Shown here one piece after another: positions 1 through 5,251 of a stretch of DNA of 5,251 nucleotides; position 1 is the first letter of the stretch, and the number at the start of each line of letters is the position of its first letter. A program made the position numbers and the translations under genes. The notes below the pieces were generated by a model that worked only from the letters and a program-made list of their open reading frames with translations, did not search any database and was not told the origin of the DNA. The stretch comes from Phycisphaerales bacterium (GTDB lineage Bacteria > Pseudomonadota > Gammaproteobacteria > Competibacterales > Competibacteraceae). The DNA is taken from NCBI GenBank assembly GCA_014879435.1, contig JACSSB010000202.1, positions 1 through 5,251 of the forward strand. Reading direction: 5' to 3'.

Positions 1-1
1 G

Positions 2-1081
2 GAAAGCGAGGCGGTGCAGTTGAAGCATATTGCCGGTGATTGCATCAACTTGGCCACCGACCGCCAGAACGTCAAAGATTATCTGATCGGTTCCATCAAC
101 CGCTACCTGGACATGGGAGTGGATGCCCTGCGCATCGATACGGTCAAGCATGTACCACGCGATAATCTGCTGGAATACGTCAATGCCTGGAAAGCGCACA
201 AGCCGGGGCTGTTCGTATTCGGCGAGAATCTGGTGAAAGGCTATGGTTTTGGCGATCTGGGCGGTGGTGATAACGGTCCCTCATTTATCCGGCCATGGTG
301 GTATACCCGCTTGGGTCACGATCCACGTGATCCCAATTCCGGTGGTGACTCCGGCTTTGCGGTGTTGGATTTTGGCCTGTTCTCCACCTTCCGCGACAAT
401 CTCAGCCGGGGCAGTTTCGGTGGGGTGAAGGCCGTGCTGGATATGGATTGGATTTTCGGCGACCCTTCGACCCTGGTGACTTTCCTGCAAAATCATGATG
501 TCGGCCCGGATAATGATTTCCGCTTCCGCTTCAAAGGCGATCAGTGGATGGCGGCAGCAGCCTACAACCTGCTGTGGACAGTGCGTGGTATTCCCTGCTT
601 GTATTATGGCGAGGAGATCGAGTTCATGAAGGGTGCGCCACAGGACGTGATCGGCAACGACGACACTTTGGATCAGACTGGGCGTGCCTATTTCGGCGAC
701 CATCTGAGCGATGAACAAATCGGCCAGACCCAAAGCCATCCTCTCTACCAGCACATCAAGCGGCTGAATCAGATCCGTCGTAGCATCCCTGCCCTGCAAA
801 AAGGACCGATGAGTCACGTCAACGAGTGGGGCAGCGGCATCAGTTTCGTTCGTGATCACAATAACGGCGAAAGCTATGCCGTGGTCGGGCTGGCCATCGG
901 TGGCGATCAAGACGTCAGTGTTGATGGGGTCCGTGACGGCGTTTATCGTGATGCAGTGACGGGTAACGAAATCAATGTGAGCAATGGCCACATTGCCTTC
1001 CATGTACGCGGGAATTCCGCTGGTATCTACGTTCTGAACGGCCCCGGTAAGATTGGGGTGGACGGGATGTATCTGCACTAA
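2..1081 (+). CDS. GH13 alpha-amylase/CGTase-like glycoside hydrolase, C-terminal part (5' truncated by window)
   Basis: The frame is open from base 2 to the TAA at 1079-1081 (359 residues), so the start lies upstream of the window. The GTG at 14 is an internal Val codon rather than a credible start, because the first GH13 conserved region (DxxxNH) and the first half of the TIM barrel would be missing. Three GH13 regions are visible: GVDALRIDTVKHV with nucleophile Asp at 137-139 and the invariant Arg two residues before it; FVFGEN with acid/base Glu at 224-226; and FLQNHD with the transition-state Asp at 497-499. GIPCLYYGEE near 590-620 marks the end of the barrel. From about 800 onward the sequence looks like the all-beta C domain, ending in GPGKIGVDGMYLH. 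Lys-His after the nucleophile (DxxKH) is typical of alpha-amylases and CGTases, as opposed to pullulanase- or branching-type members. The predicted role is cleavage or transfer of alpha-1,4-glucan chains. Export cannot be judged without the N-terminus, and the exact specificity is unresolved. Confidence 0.93.
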   Translation, partial: ESEAVQLKHIAGDCINLATDRQNVKDYLIGSINRYLDMGVDALRIDTVKHVPRDNLLEYVNAWKAHKPGLFVFGENLVKGYGFGDLGGGDNGPSFIRPWWYTRLGHDPRDPNSGGDSGFAVLDFGLFSTFRDNLSRGSFGGVKAVLDMDWIFGDPSTLVTFLQNHDVGPDNDFRFRFKGDQWMAAAAYNLLWTVRGIPCLYYGEEIEFMKGAPQDVIGNDDTLDQTGRAYFGDHLSDEQIGQTQSHPLYQHIKRLNQIRRSIPALQKGPMSHVNEWGSGISFVRDHNNGESYAVVGLAIGGDQDVSVDGVRDGVYRDAVTGNEINVSNGHIAFHVRGNSAGIYVLNGPGKIGVDGMYLH

Positions 1082-1089
1082 CCTTCGCT

Positions 1090-1124
1090 CGCATCCCGCT
1101 CAGCGTGTTGTTGGCCGGGATGCG
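1090..1124 (+). terminator. hairpin after the GH13 gene, possible terminator
   Basis: A perfect 9-bp stem, CGCATCCCG (1090-1098) with CGGGATGCG (1116-1124), has a 17-nt loop and begins 9 bases after the GH13 stop. No run of T follows, so it is not a textbook intrinsic terminator. It may slow or end transcription, or protect the 3' end of the amylase mRNA, before the MOSC gene. Confidence 0.4.
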
Positions 1125-1142
1125 GATGATCGGCCTCAGTAA

Positions 1143-1148
1143 AAGAAG
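1143..1148 (+). promoter_or_regulatory. purine tract directly abutting the MOSC start
   Basis: The only Shine-Dalgarno-like stretch before the MOSC gene is AGAAG within 1143-1148. It touches the ATG at 1149 with no spacer, instead of the usual 5-9 nt. An in-frame TAA at 1140-1142 rules out any start further upstream, and the next in-frame candidate (GTG at 1176) has no purine tract before it. The ATG at 1149 therefore stands, with weak or atypical initiation. Confidence 0.3.
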
Positions 1149-1730
1149 ATGAAATCGGCTTTACAACTCATCAGCGTGCAAATTGGTAGCTGTCAGCCTT
1201 TGATGATTCAAGGCCAAAAAGTGCTGTCCGCTATTGTTAAAAAAGCCGTTTCCCACGCGGTGGAAGTCACCAAGCTCGGTTTGGCAGGCGATGAGCAAGC
1301 CGACCTGAGCGTGCATGGGGGCTTATCCAAGGCTATCTATGCTTATCCTTCCGAGCACTATGCGTATTGGGAGCGACAGGCAGCGGAAAATGGGGTGGAA
1401 GCACCCCTTTCGTATGGGCATTTGGGAGAGAATCTCACGCTATCGGGACTGCTGGAGCAAGATGTCTACGTAGGGGATGAGCTGCATTTTGCAAATTGTG
1501 TATTGCGGGTCACTCAACCCAGACAGCCTTGCTTCAAGTTCAATGCCATCATGAATGACCGGCTAGCTGCTAAAAAGATGGCGCAGACCGGCTATAGCGG
1601 TTTTTATCTTTCCGTTGCCGAAACAGGAAGTATTGTTGTTGGTGAGCGTTTCACCCTGGTTCCTGGCGACCGTAGCACCTCGATACAAAGTCTATCCAAG
1701 ATCAGTCGCTTAAAGACCAGGAACGATTAG
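1149..1730 (+). CDS. MOSC domain-containing protein, YiiM-type, without C-terminal 3-alpha domain
   Basis: This 193-residue protein matches the MOSC (molybdenum cofactor sulfurase C-terminal) family. The pattern is YiiM-like: GLAGDEQADLSVHGGLSKAIYAYP (residues about 45-67, with the conserved VHGG His56), then GENLT, then VTQPRQPCFKF with the conserved Cys128. E. coli YiiM is about 224 residues. This protein ends soon after the beta-rich MOSC core (FTLVPGDRSTS), so it lacks the C-terminal three-helix extension; its tail is short and basic. MOSC proteins are thought to handle the molybdenum cofactor or its sulfur. YiiM relatives take part in reduction of N-hydroxylated base analogues such as 6-hydroxylaminopurine, but that activity is inferred here from family only. 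There is no signal peptide, so it is probably cytoplasmic. It lies 67 bp after the GH13 gene on the same strand and seems lower in GC than its neighbours by eye. The ATG is fixed by an in-frame TAA at 1140. Confidence 0.88.
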   Translation: MKSALQLISVQIGSCQPLMIQGQKVLSAIVKKAVSHAVEVTKLGLAGDEQADLSVHGGLSKAIYAYPSEHYAYWERQAAENGVEAPLSYGHLGENLTLSGLLEQDVYVGDELHFANCVLRVTQPRQPCFKFNAIMNDRLAAKKMAQTGYSGFYLSVAETGSIVVGERFTLVPGDRSTSIQSLSKISRLKTRND

Positions 1731-1747
1731 AAGCAAGTCCCTGCTTA

Positions 1748-1792
1748 GAGACTACACTGAGCCACTGGTTTCGTGGCTCAGTTGTAGTGCTC
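1748..1792 (+). terminator. long stem-loop downstream of the MOSC gene, probable terminator
   Basis: The left arm ACTACACTGAGCCAC (1751-1765) pairs with GTGGCTCAG (1773-1781) and TGTAGT (1783-1788), with a single bulged T at 1782 and a 7-nt loop (TGGTTTC). GAG (1748-1750) and CTC (1790-1792) extend it past one extra base. It starts 18 bases after the MOSC stop. The downstream tract (CTCCTTAATG) is only weakly T-rich, so termination efficiency is uncertain. The strong stem and its position at a convergent junction support a terminator, possibly acting on both strands. Confidence 0.65.
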
Positions 1793-1811
1793 CTTAATGA
1801 GTTGTGTTTGC

Positions 1812-1871
1812 CGTCATCCCCGCGCAGGCGGACATCAAAGGCACTAGATTCCCGCATTCGCGGGAATGACG
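1812..1871. repeat. ~60-bp palindromic intergenic repeat (TCATTCCCGCG family)
   Basis: The ends are inverted copies: CGTCATCCCCGCG (1812-1824) and CGCGGGAATGACG (1859-1871) match at 12 of 13 positions. The right half is itself a perfect hairpin, ATTCCCGC (1848-1855) / GCGGGAAT (1860-1867) with loop ATTC. The left half looks like a decayed version of the same module (CCCCGC GCA GGCGG). I recognise this motif style as a dispersed, non-coding palindromic repeat of proteobacterial chromosomes, often found between genes. It carries no transposase and may be a MITE- or REP-like unit. Its position between convergent genes also suits a bidirectional transcription stop. The family assignment is from memory of the motif, not from a search. 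Confidence 0.7.
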
Positions 1872-1897
1872 ATGGAGAGTGTATGGTGCTTCATTCC

Positions 1898-1916
1898 GCA
1901 ACCCAAAGAGGGTTGC
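1898..1916 (-). terminator. small hairpin beyond the minus-strand operon, weak terminator candidate
   Basis: A perfect 7-bp stem, GCAACCC (1898-1904) / GGGTTGC (1910-1916), has a 5-nt loop and lies 28 bases past the stop codon of the minus-strand hydrolase at 1945. On the minus strand it is followed by GGAATGAAG with no T run, so it is not a classical intrinsic terminator. It could act together with the repeat at 1812-1871. Confidence 0.35.
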
Positions 1917-1944
1917 TATAAAATCCGAAGCCCATAGTAGGTTT

Positions 1945-3000
1945 TCACAGAGTCTTGGCGTAGAACGCTGTCAACTGCTCCATTGCAATGTCTACATATT
2001 TCGGAACCCAATAGGTTTCGATATGAGTGGCACCTTCAATCTTGAACAACTCCTTATCCTTCGTGCCAGTGGCCTTGGCGAATGCGTCCTCGCTCATGTA
2101 CAGGCTATCGGCTTTACTGCCTGCAATCATCAGTAACGGTTTATTGATCAGCTCGATCTGGTCAGTGGCATCGAAGCGCATCAGATCCAGCAAACTGCTG
2201 GTGGTGTACTTGAAGGTCGAATTAGGATGGGCGTGCGTCTTCCAGTAGTACTCGTAGCCCTGCCGATAAAGATCGAAGGGTAAGGCGGCGATCTGCTCAT
2301 CGCTCAAATTGGCATCCCCTGAATAGCGCACTTCCCCACCGGCTGCTTCCTGGGCGCGGGCATCCGAAGCCTGCTGCAAGCGTTCCTGGATCGTATTCAA
2401 TTGCGAATCCACATAGCCGTTGCGACGCACTCGGCCAGAATTGAACATGCTCAACGTCGCAATCGACTTGAACCGTTTATCGGTTTGCGCCGCTGCCAAT
2501 GAGTAACCGCCACCGCCACAAATGCCGAGCAAACCCAAACGTTGCGGGTCAACTCCAGCGTATTGGGTAATGAAGTCCGCCATGCCGTGGATGTCCTCGA
2601 TGCGGTATGCGGGCTTGTCTACGCTACGCGGTTGGCCACCACTCGCACCCTGATACGCCGCATCAGCAGTGATCGTGATGTAGCCTTGTTCAGCCAAGCG
2701 TTGGGCATACAAACCGGCGACCTGCTCTTTGACGCCACCGTTCGGGTGCGCCACAACGATTGCGGGATATTTCTTTTTGGGGTCGTAGTTGGCCGGGGTA
2801 TAGACGTTGGCGGCAATATCCAGGCCGTTGAGTTTGTACTTCACTGGATGGATGTTGACCTTACCCGGCTCGTTCTGCGTGATCGCGCCATCGTAAACCA
2901 AGGTAAACGGATTTTTTTTGTAGTCTGCGCCTAGGGATTCACCGCCTGAGGCTCCGATCACAGCCGCCATGAGGCTGGCCTTTAATATATTGTGTCTCAT
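1945..3000 (-). CDS. exported alpha/beta hydrolase with Cys nucleophile (dienelactone hydrolase-like)
   Basis: This 351-residue protein begins with a likely Sec signal peptide: basic MRHNILK, an Ala-rich hydrophobic stretch, and probable cleavage after Ala25 (ESLGA|DY). The mature part is an alpha/beta-hydrolase. YPAIVVAHPNGG (78-89) supplies the oxyanion-hole strand, GLLGICGGGGYS (156-167) is the nucleophile elbow with Cys161, the likely acid is Asp298 in GSKADSLY, and the likely base is His326 in IEGATHIETYW. A Cys in the G-x-C-x-G elbow recalls dienelactone hydrolases, although this protein is longer because of an insertion (about 190-270) that probably forms a lid. The predicted activity is hydrolysis of an ester, lactone or similar bond in the periplasm; the substrate is unknown. 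A good SD, AGGAA at 3012-3008 (minus strand), sits 7 nt before the ATG and fixes the start. It is the last gene of a three-gene minus-strand set, 47 bp after the aldo/keto reductase. Fold and export are well supported, exact function is not. Confidence 0.88.
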   Translation of the reverse strand: MRHNILKASLMAAVIGASGGESLGADYKKNPFTLVYDGAITQNEPGKVNIHPVKYKLNGLDIAANVYTPANYDPKKKYPAIVVAHPNGGVKEQVAGLYAQRLAEQGYITITADAAYQGASGGQPRSVDKPAYRIEDIHGMADFITQYAGVDPQRLGLLGICGGGGYSLAAAQTDKRFKSIATLSMFNSGRVRRNGYVDSQLNTIQERLQQASDARAQEAAGGEVRYSGDANLSDEQIAALPFDLYRQGYEYYWKTHAHPNSTFKYTTSSLLDLMRFDATDQIELINKPLLMIAGSKADSLYMSEDAFAKATGTKDKELFKIEGATHIETYWVPKYVDIAMEQLTAFYAKTL

Positions 3001-3007
3001 GTCATTA

Positions 3008-3012
3008 TTCCT
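3008..3012 (-). promoter_or_regulatory. ribosome binding site of the Cys-type hydrolase gene
   Basis: The minus strand reads AGGAA here, 7 nt upstream of the ATG at 3000. It gives the 3' gene of the operon its own efficient start and confirms the start codon. The overlapping ATG at 3004 (minus strand) is out of frame and stops after two codons. Confidence 0.7.
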
Positions 3013-3047
3013 GGGTGTAAGTGAGATGAATTTTGTTGTCTAGCGCA

Positions 3048-4241
3048 TCACTGCTTCGGTGCTGCTTCGACACCTGTGGCCGATAGAACGGCGGGTGGCA
3101 GGCGAGCGCCCTGGATGGGGATGGCGGCGATGGCCGCGTTCAACTCTTTCAATTCAGAAGCACTGAAAGTAATCGAGGCGGCGGCGACGTTCTCTTCCAA
3201 ATGCGCCATGTTCGTGGTGCCTGGAATGGGCACGATCCACGGTTTCTGGGCCGTCAGCCAGGCCAGTGCAAGCTGGGCCGGTGTGATGTGCTTGCGGGTT
3301 GCCCAGGTCTTAACCAACTCCACCAGCGCCATGTTGGCGGGCAATGTGTCGGGTGCGAAGCGTGGGACACTGGCGCGAAAGTCCTGCTTTTCGAAGCGGC
3401 TGGTGGCGCTGATGGTGCCAGTCAGGAAACCCATACCCAGCGGGCTCCAGGGGACGAAGCCGATGCCCAGCTCCTCGCACAGCGGCAGAATCTGGGTTTC
3501 AGGGCCGCGATACAGCATCGAGTATTCGTTCTCGATTACCGCCACGGGATATTCTTTGTATGCGCGGCGAATGGTCTGAGGTCCCGGCTCGGATAAACCG
3601 TAGTGGAGCACCTTGCCTTGTTGAACCAGTTCCTTGATCGTGCCAGCCACGTCCTCAATCGGCACATTGGGATCGACGCGATGCTGGTAGAGCAAGTCGA
3701 TGCGATCAGTGCGCAGACGCCGTAGCTGGGCCTCAACGACTTGCCGAATGTGTTCGGGGCGGCTGTTTAGGTTCCCACGCCGCTGACCCGTGACCGGATC
3801 GATGTCGAAGCCAAACTTGGTGGACACCACGACCCGATCACGCAGACCCCCTTGTAACGCTTCGCCCAAGAGTTCCTCTGATAGGAATGGGCCATACACT
3901 TCTGCCGTATCAAACAGGGTGACGCCCAGCTCCACCGCACGCCGAATGAGCGCGATGCCCTCTTGGCGGCTAGTGCTGCTGGAATACAGGTCAGCTACTG
4001 CTTGCGAGTTGTGGCCGGGATGCCACTGAACCCCCAGGCCGATAGGAAATACTTCGAAAGGCCCCAAGCGTCGGCGGAGGGCAGATGTGGGTTTGTCTGC
4101 TGTGGTGCGGGGCGTGTCGGCTGTCTGGGCTTCGGCAACTAACCAAGGAGCAACACCTAGAGTGGCGGCAGCGCCTAGAGTAGTGGCGGCAGTAGCCAGA
4201 AACTGGCGGCGACTGATCGAGTCGGTGGGGGGTGTCGTCAT
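3048..4241 (-). CDS. Tat-exported aldo/keto reductase
   Basis: The product is 397 residues from the ATG at 4241. It opens with a twin-arginine signal (SISRRQFLATAA, Arg11-Arg12), followed by an Ala-rich hydrophobic stretch and a probable cleavage after Ala38 (VAEA|QT). The rest is an aldo/keto reductase (beta/alpha)8 barrel. The AKR tetrad is complete: Asp111 and Tyr116 in FDTAEVYG, Lys142 in STKFG, His187 in YQHRVD. KVLHYGLSE (about 210-218), WSPLGMGFLTG (265-275) and the phosphate-binding IPGTTNMAHLEEN (339-351) complete the NADP-binding pattern. It should reduce a carbonyl or oxidise an alcohol; the substrate is unknown. The motif after strand 1 (GLGVQWHPGHNSQA) departs from the GLGCMGMS common in related AKRs, so the substrate pocket may differ. 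An in-frame TTG at 4256 would add five residues, but the ATG gives a standard Tat n-region. Neither start has a clear SD, only GAAAAAA, so translational coupling to the gene ending at 4265 is plausible. The Tat signal implies folding, probably with cofactor, before export. Confidence 0.92.
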   Translation of the reverse strand: MTTPPTDSISRRQFLATAATTLGAAATLGVAPWLVAEAQTADTPRTTADKPTSALRRRLGPFEVFPIGLGVQWHPGHNSQAVADLYSSSTSRQEGIALIRRAVELGVTLFDTAEVYGPFLSEELLGEALQGGLRDRVVVSTKFGFDIDPVTGQRRGNLNSRPEHIRQVVEAQLRRLRTDRIDLLYQHRVDPNVPIEDVAGTIKELVQQGKVLHYGLSEPGPQTIRRAYKEYPVAVIENEYSMLYRGPETQILPLCEELGIGFVPWSPLGMGFLTGTISATSRFEKQDFRASVPRFAPDTLPANMALVELVKTWATRKHITPAQLALAWLTAQKPWIVPIPGTTNMAHLEENVAAASITFSASELKELNAAIAAIPIQGARLPPAVLSATGVEAAPKQ

Positions 4242-4264
4242 GTCAAGTTTTTTCAATGGATTTA

Positions 4265-5251
4265 TCAGTCGAGTTTTTTGTCAGCCAGAAACTTCGATAC
4301 CAAGTCGGCAATCTGGACGTTGTTCAGGTCCGACATAGGGAAGTGCGTGTTGCCCTTGATGCCCACTTCTGGCAAATGCACCACCGTCACGTCGCCACCA
4401 TGACGATTCACCGTATCGCGCCACAGGCGGGCCATCTGTAGCCGTGCGCGCCAACTGTCTTGAGCGGGCAGGTCGATGCGCTGTTCGGGAATGTTGTCGC
4501 CGTAGAAGATCAGGATCGGAATCCGCGTGAGTGCTGTGAATTGCGCCAGCGGTACGGCTTCACCCCGCACGGTATCGAACGCATTCGGAATGGGTGCAGG
4601 TACTTCAGCCTCTGGGAAGATGAAACCGCTGCCCGGTTCGAATGAAACGATGGCCTTGACCTTCGGATTCTTGATGGCGGTCAACCAACCGGGGCCACCT
4701 CCCTGCGAGTGGGTGAATAGGATGCCAGGGCCGATGCGGTCGAATACCGCAGAGACGCCATCGGATACGACATTCATGTCGAATGGCCCGGTGTTCGGCG
4801 TCATCGCTCGGAAATACTGGTTCAGCGTTTCCGGGCTGCGGTCGAATTGCACGCCATCAAAATACTGAGGCCATAGTCCAACGCGGAATTGGTTGAACCA
4901 GAGTTGCTCGTCCGGGGTGGGTTTGAGGGTAGTTTCGACCATGCTACGCCCAGCATCGCCACGTCGTGGCTGATCGATCAGGACTACCCCAAAGCGGCGG
5001 CGCAGAAAGATATTCTGAAAGCCCTCTCGGCCATCGGCCGTGGTTTCCCAGGTCTTGGAGAATTGACCCGCACCATGCCACATGATGATGGGCAGTTTGC
5101 GGGCGTTGACCGGAGTTTGATAGAAGGCATAGACGTGATCGCCGTGGTAGCTCTGCCCGGCAGGTTCCAGCGGTTTGCGCGGATCAAAAGTGCCGGGTGC
5201 AGTGGCCACCTTACCGCCTGCGGCGAAGCTGCCTTGCTCTTGAATCAGCAA
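4265..5251 (-). CDS. esterase 713-like alpha/beta hydrolase (5' end outside window)
   Basis: The minus-strand frame is open to the window edge and ends at the TGA at 4267-4265. The TTG at 5251 is just the first full codon and not a supported start; family members usually carry a signal peptide upstream of this point. Numbering from that codon, the 328 visible residues show: the oxyanion-hole segment IIMWHGAGQFSKTWE (55-69), IDQPRRGDAGRS (92-103), the nucleophile elbow THSQGGG with Ser182, VSFEPGSGF with Glu205, and GNTHFPMSDLNN with His303. The layout, with Glu a strand after the nucleophile in place of the usual Asp, matches esterase 713 of Alcaligenes, whose triad is Ser-Glu-His. Hydrolysis of an ester is the likely reaction; the natural substrate is unknown. 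It is the first visible gene of the operon, with the aldo/keto reductase ATG 23 nt downstream. Family assignment is firm; export is inferred from the family because the N-terminus is missing. Confidence 0.9.
   Translation of the reverse strand: MLIQEQGSFAAGGKVATAPGTFDPRKPLEPAGQSYHGDHVYAFYQTPVNARKLPIIMWHGAGQFSKTWETTADGREGFQNIFLRRRFGVVLIDQPRRGDAGRSMVETTLKPTPDEQLWFNQFRVGLWPQYFDGVQFDRSPETLNQYFRAMTPNTGPFDMNVVSDGVSAVFDRIGPGILFTHSQGGGPGWLTAIKNPKVKAIVSFEPGSGFIFPEAEVPAPIPNAFDTVRGEAVPLAQFTALTRIPILIFYGDNIPEQRIDLPAQDSWRARLQMARLWRDTVNRHGGDVTVVHLPEVGIKGNTHFPMSDLNNVQIADLVSKFLADKKLD

Larger units (their letters stand above)
1945..5251 (-). other. probable three-gene operon of hydrolases and an aldo/keto reductase
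   Basis: Three genes run in one direction with gaps of 23 bp (or 8 bp if the TTG start at 4256 is used) and 47 bp. No hairpin or strong promoter was seen in either gap. The operon starts beyond 5251, so its promoter and any regulator gene are not visible. It ends in the junction region at 1812-1944. Co-transcription is inferred from spacing. Confidence 0.7.

Noticed and set aside
14..16. GTG as the start of the GH13 gene
   Set aside because: The frame is open upstream to the window edge and the protein would lack the first half of the catalytic barrel.
281..1078. 265-residue open frame on the minus strand across the GH13 gene
   Set aside because: It lies entirely opposite a gene with clear GH13 motifs, has no recognisable domain, and is the kind of antisense opening expected from codon bias.
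1812..1871. CRISPR-like repeat
   Set aside because: There is a single palindromic element with no regularly spaced copies or spacers in the window.
1879..2136. 85-residue plus-strand frame spanning the junction and the 3' end of the Cys-type hydrolase
   Set aside because: Most of it is antisense to the hydrolase, no family is recognisable, and there is no ribosome binding site.
2542..2934. 130-residue plus-strand frame opposite the Cys-type hydrolase
   Set aside because: It is a shadow of the hydrolase coding sequence, with low-complexity content and no motif.
3014..3042. possible minus-strand promoter, TAGACA and TACACC with a 17-nt spacer, before the Cys-type hydrolase
   Set aside because: The -35 matches 5 of 6 consensus bases but the -10 only 3 of 6; that is too weak to claim in a 47-bp intergenic gap of an apparent operon.
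3076..3596. two overlapping plus-strand frames (167 and 131 residues) opposite the aldo/keto reductase
   Set aside because: They lie opposite well-conserved AKR motifs, overlap each other, and show no domain.

Overview
The window is chromosomal-looking DNA of moderately high GC (mid-50s percent by eye). It most likely comes from a proteobacterium, probably beta or gamma. This rests on the style of the proteins (a YiiM-type MOSC protein, a Tat-exported aldo/keto reductase, an esterase-713-like hydrolase) and on an intergenic repeat of the CGTCATTCCCGCG...CGCGGGAATGACG kind that is scattered through many such genomes. No species call is justified.

Left part, plus strand (2-1730): the 3' part of a GH13 alpha-amylase/CGTase-like glycosidase, cut by the window start, keeps all three catalytic acids. 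After 67 bp with a hairpin comes a 193-aa MOSC-domain protein. The two need not be related in function.

Middle (1731-1944): a non-coding region between convergent genes. It holds a long terminator-like hairpin just after the MOSC gene, a roughly 60-bp palindromic dispersed repeat, and a small hairpin just beyond the stop of the minus-strand operon.

Right part, minus strand (5251 down to 1945): three closely spaced co-directional genes form a probable operon. In transcription order they are an esterase-713-like alpha/beta hydrolase (5' end outside the window), a Tat-signal aldo/keto reductase with an intact AKR tetrad, and an alpha/beta hydrolase with a Sec-type signal peptide and a cysteine at the nucleophile position. 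At least two of the three carry export signals, so the operon looks like an extracytoplasmic hydrolase/oxidoreductase set. Its substrate cannot be read from the sequence.

No RNA gene, CRISPR array, insertion sequence or phage gene was seen. I found no clearly new system. The most unusual points are the exported, nicotinamide-type reductase placed between two different hydrolases, and the stacked hairpins and repeat at the convergent junction.
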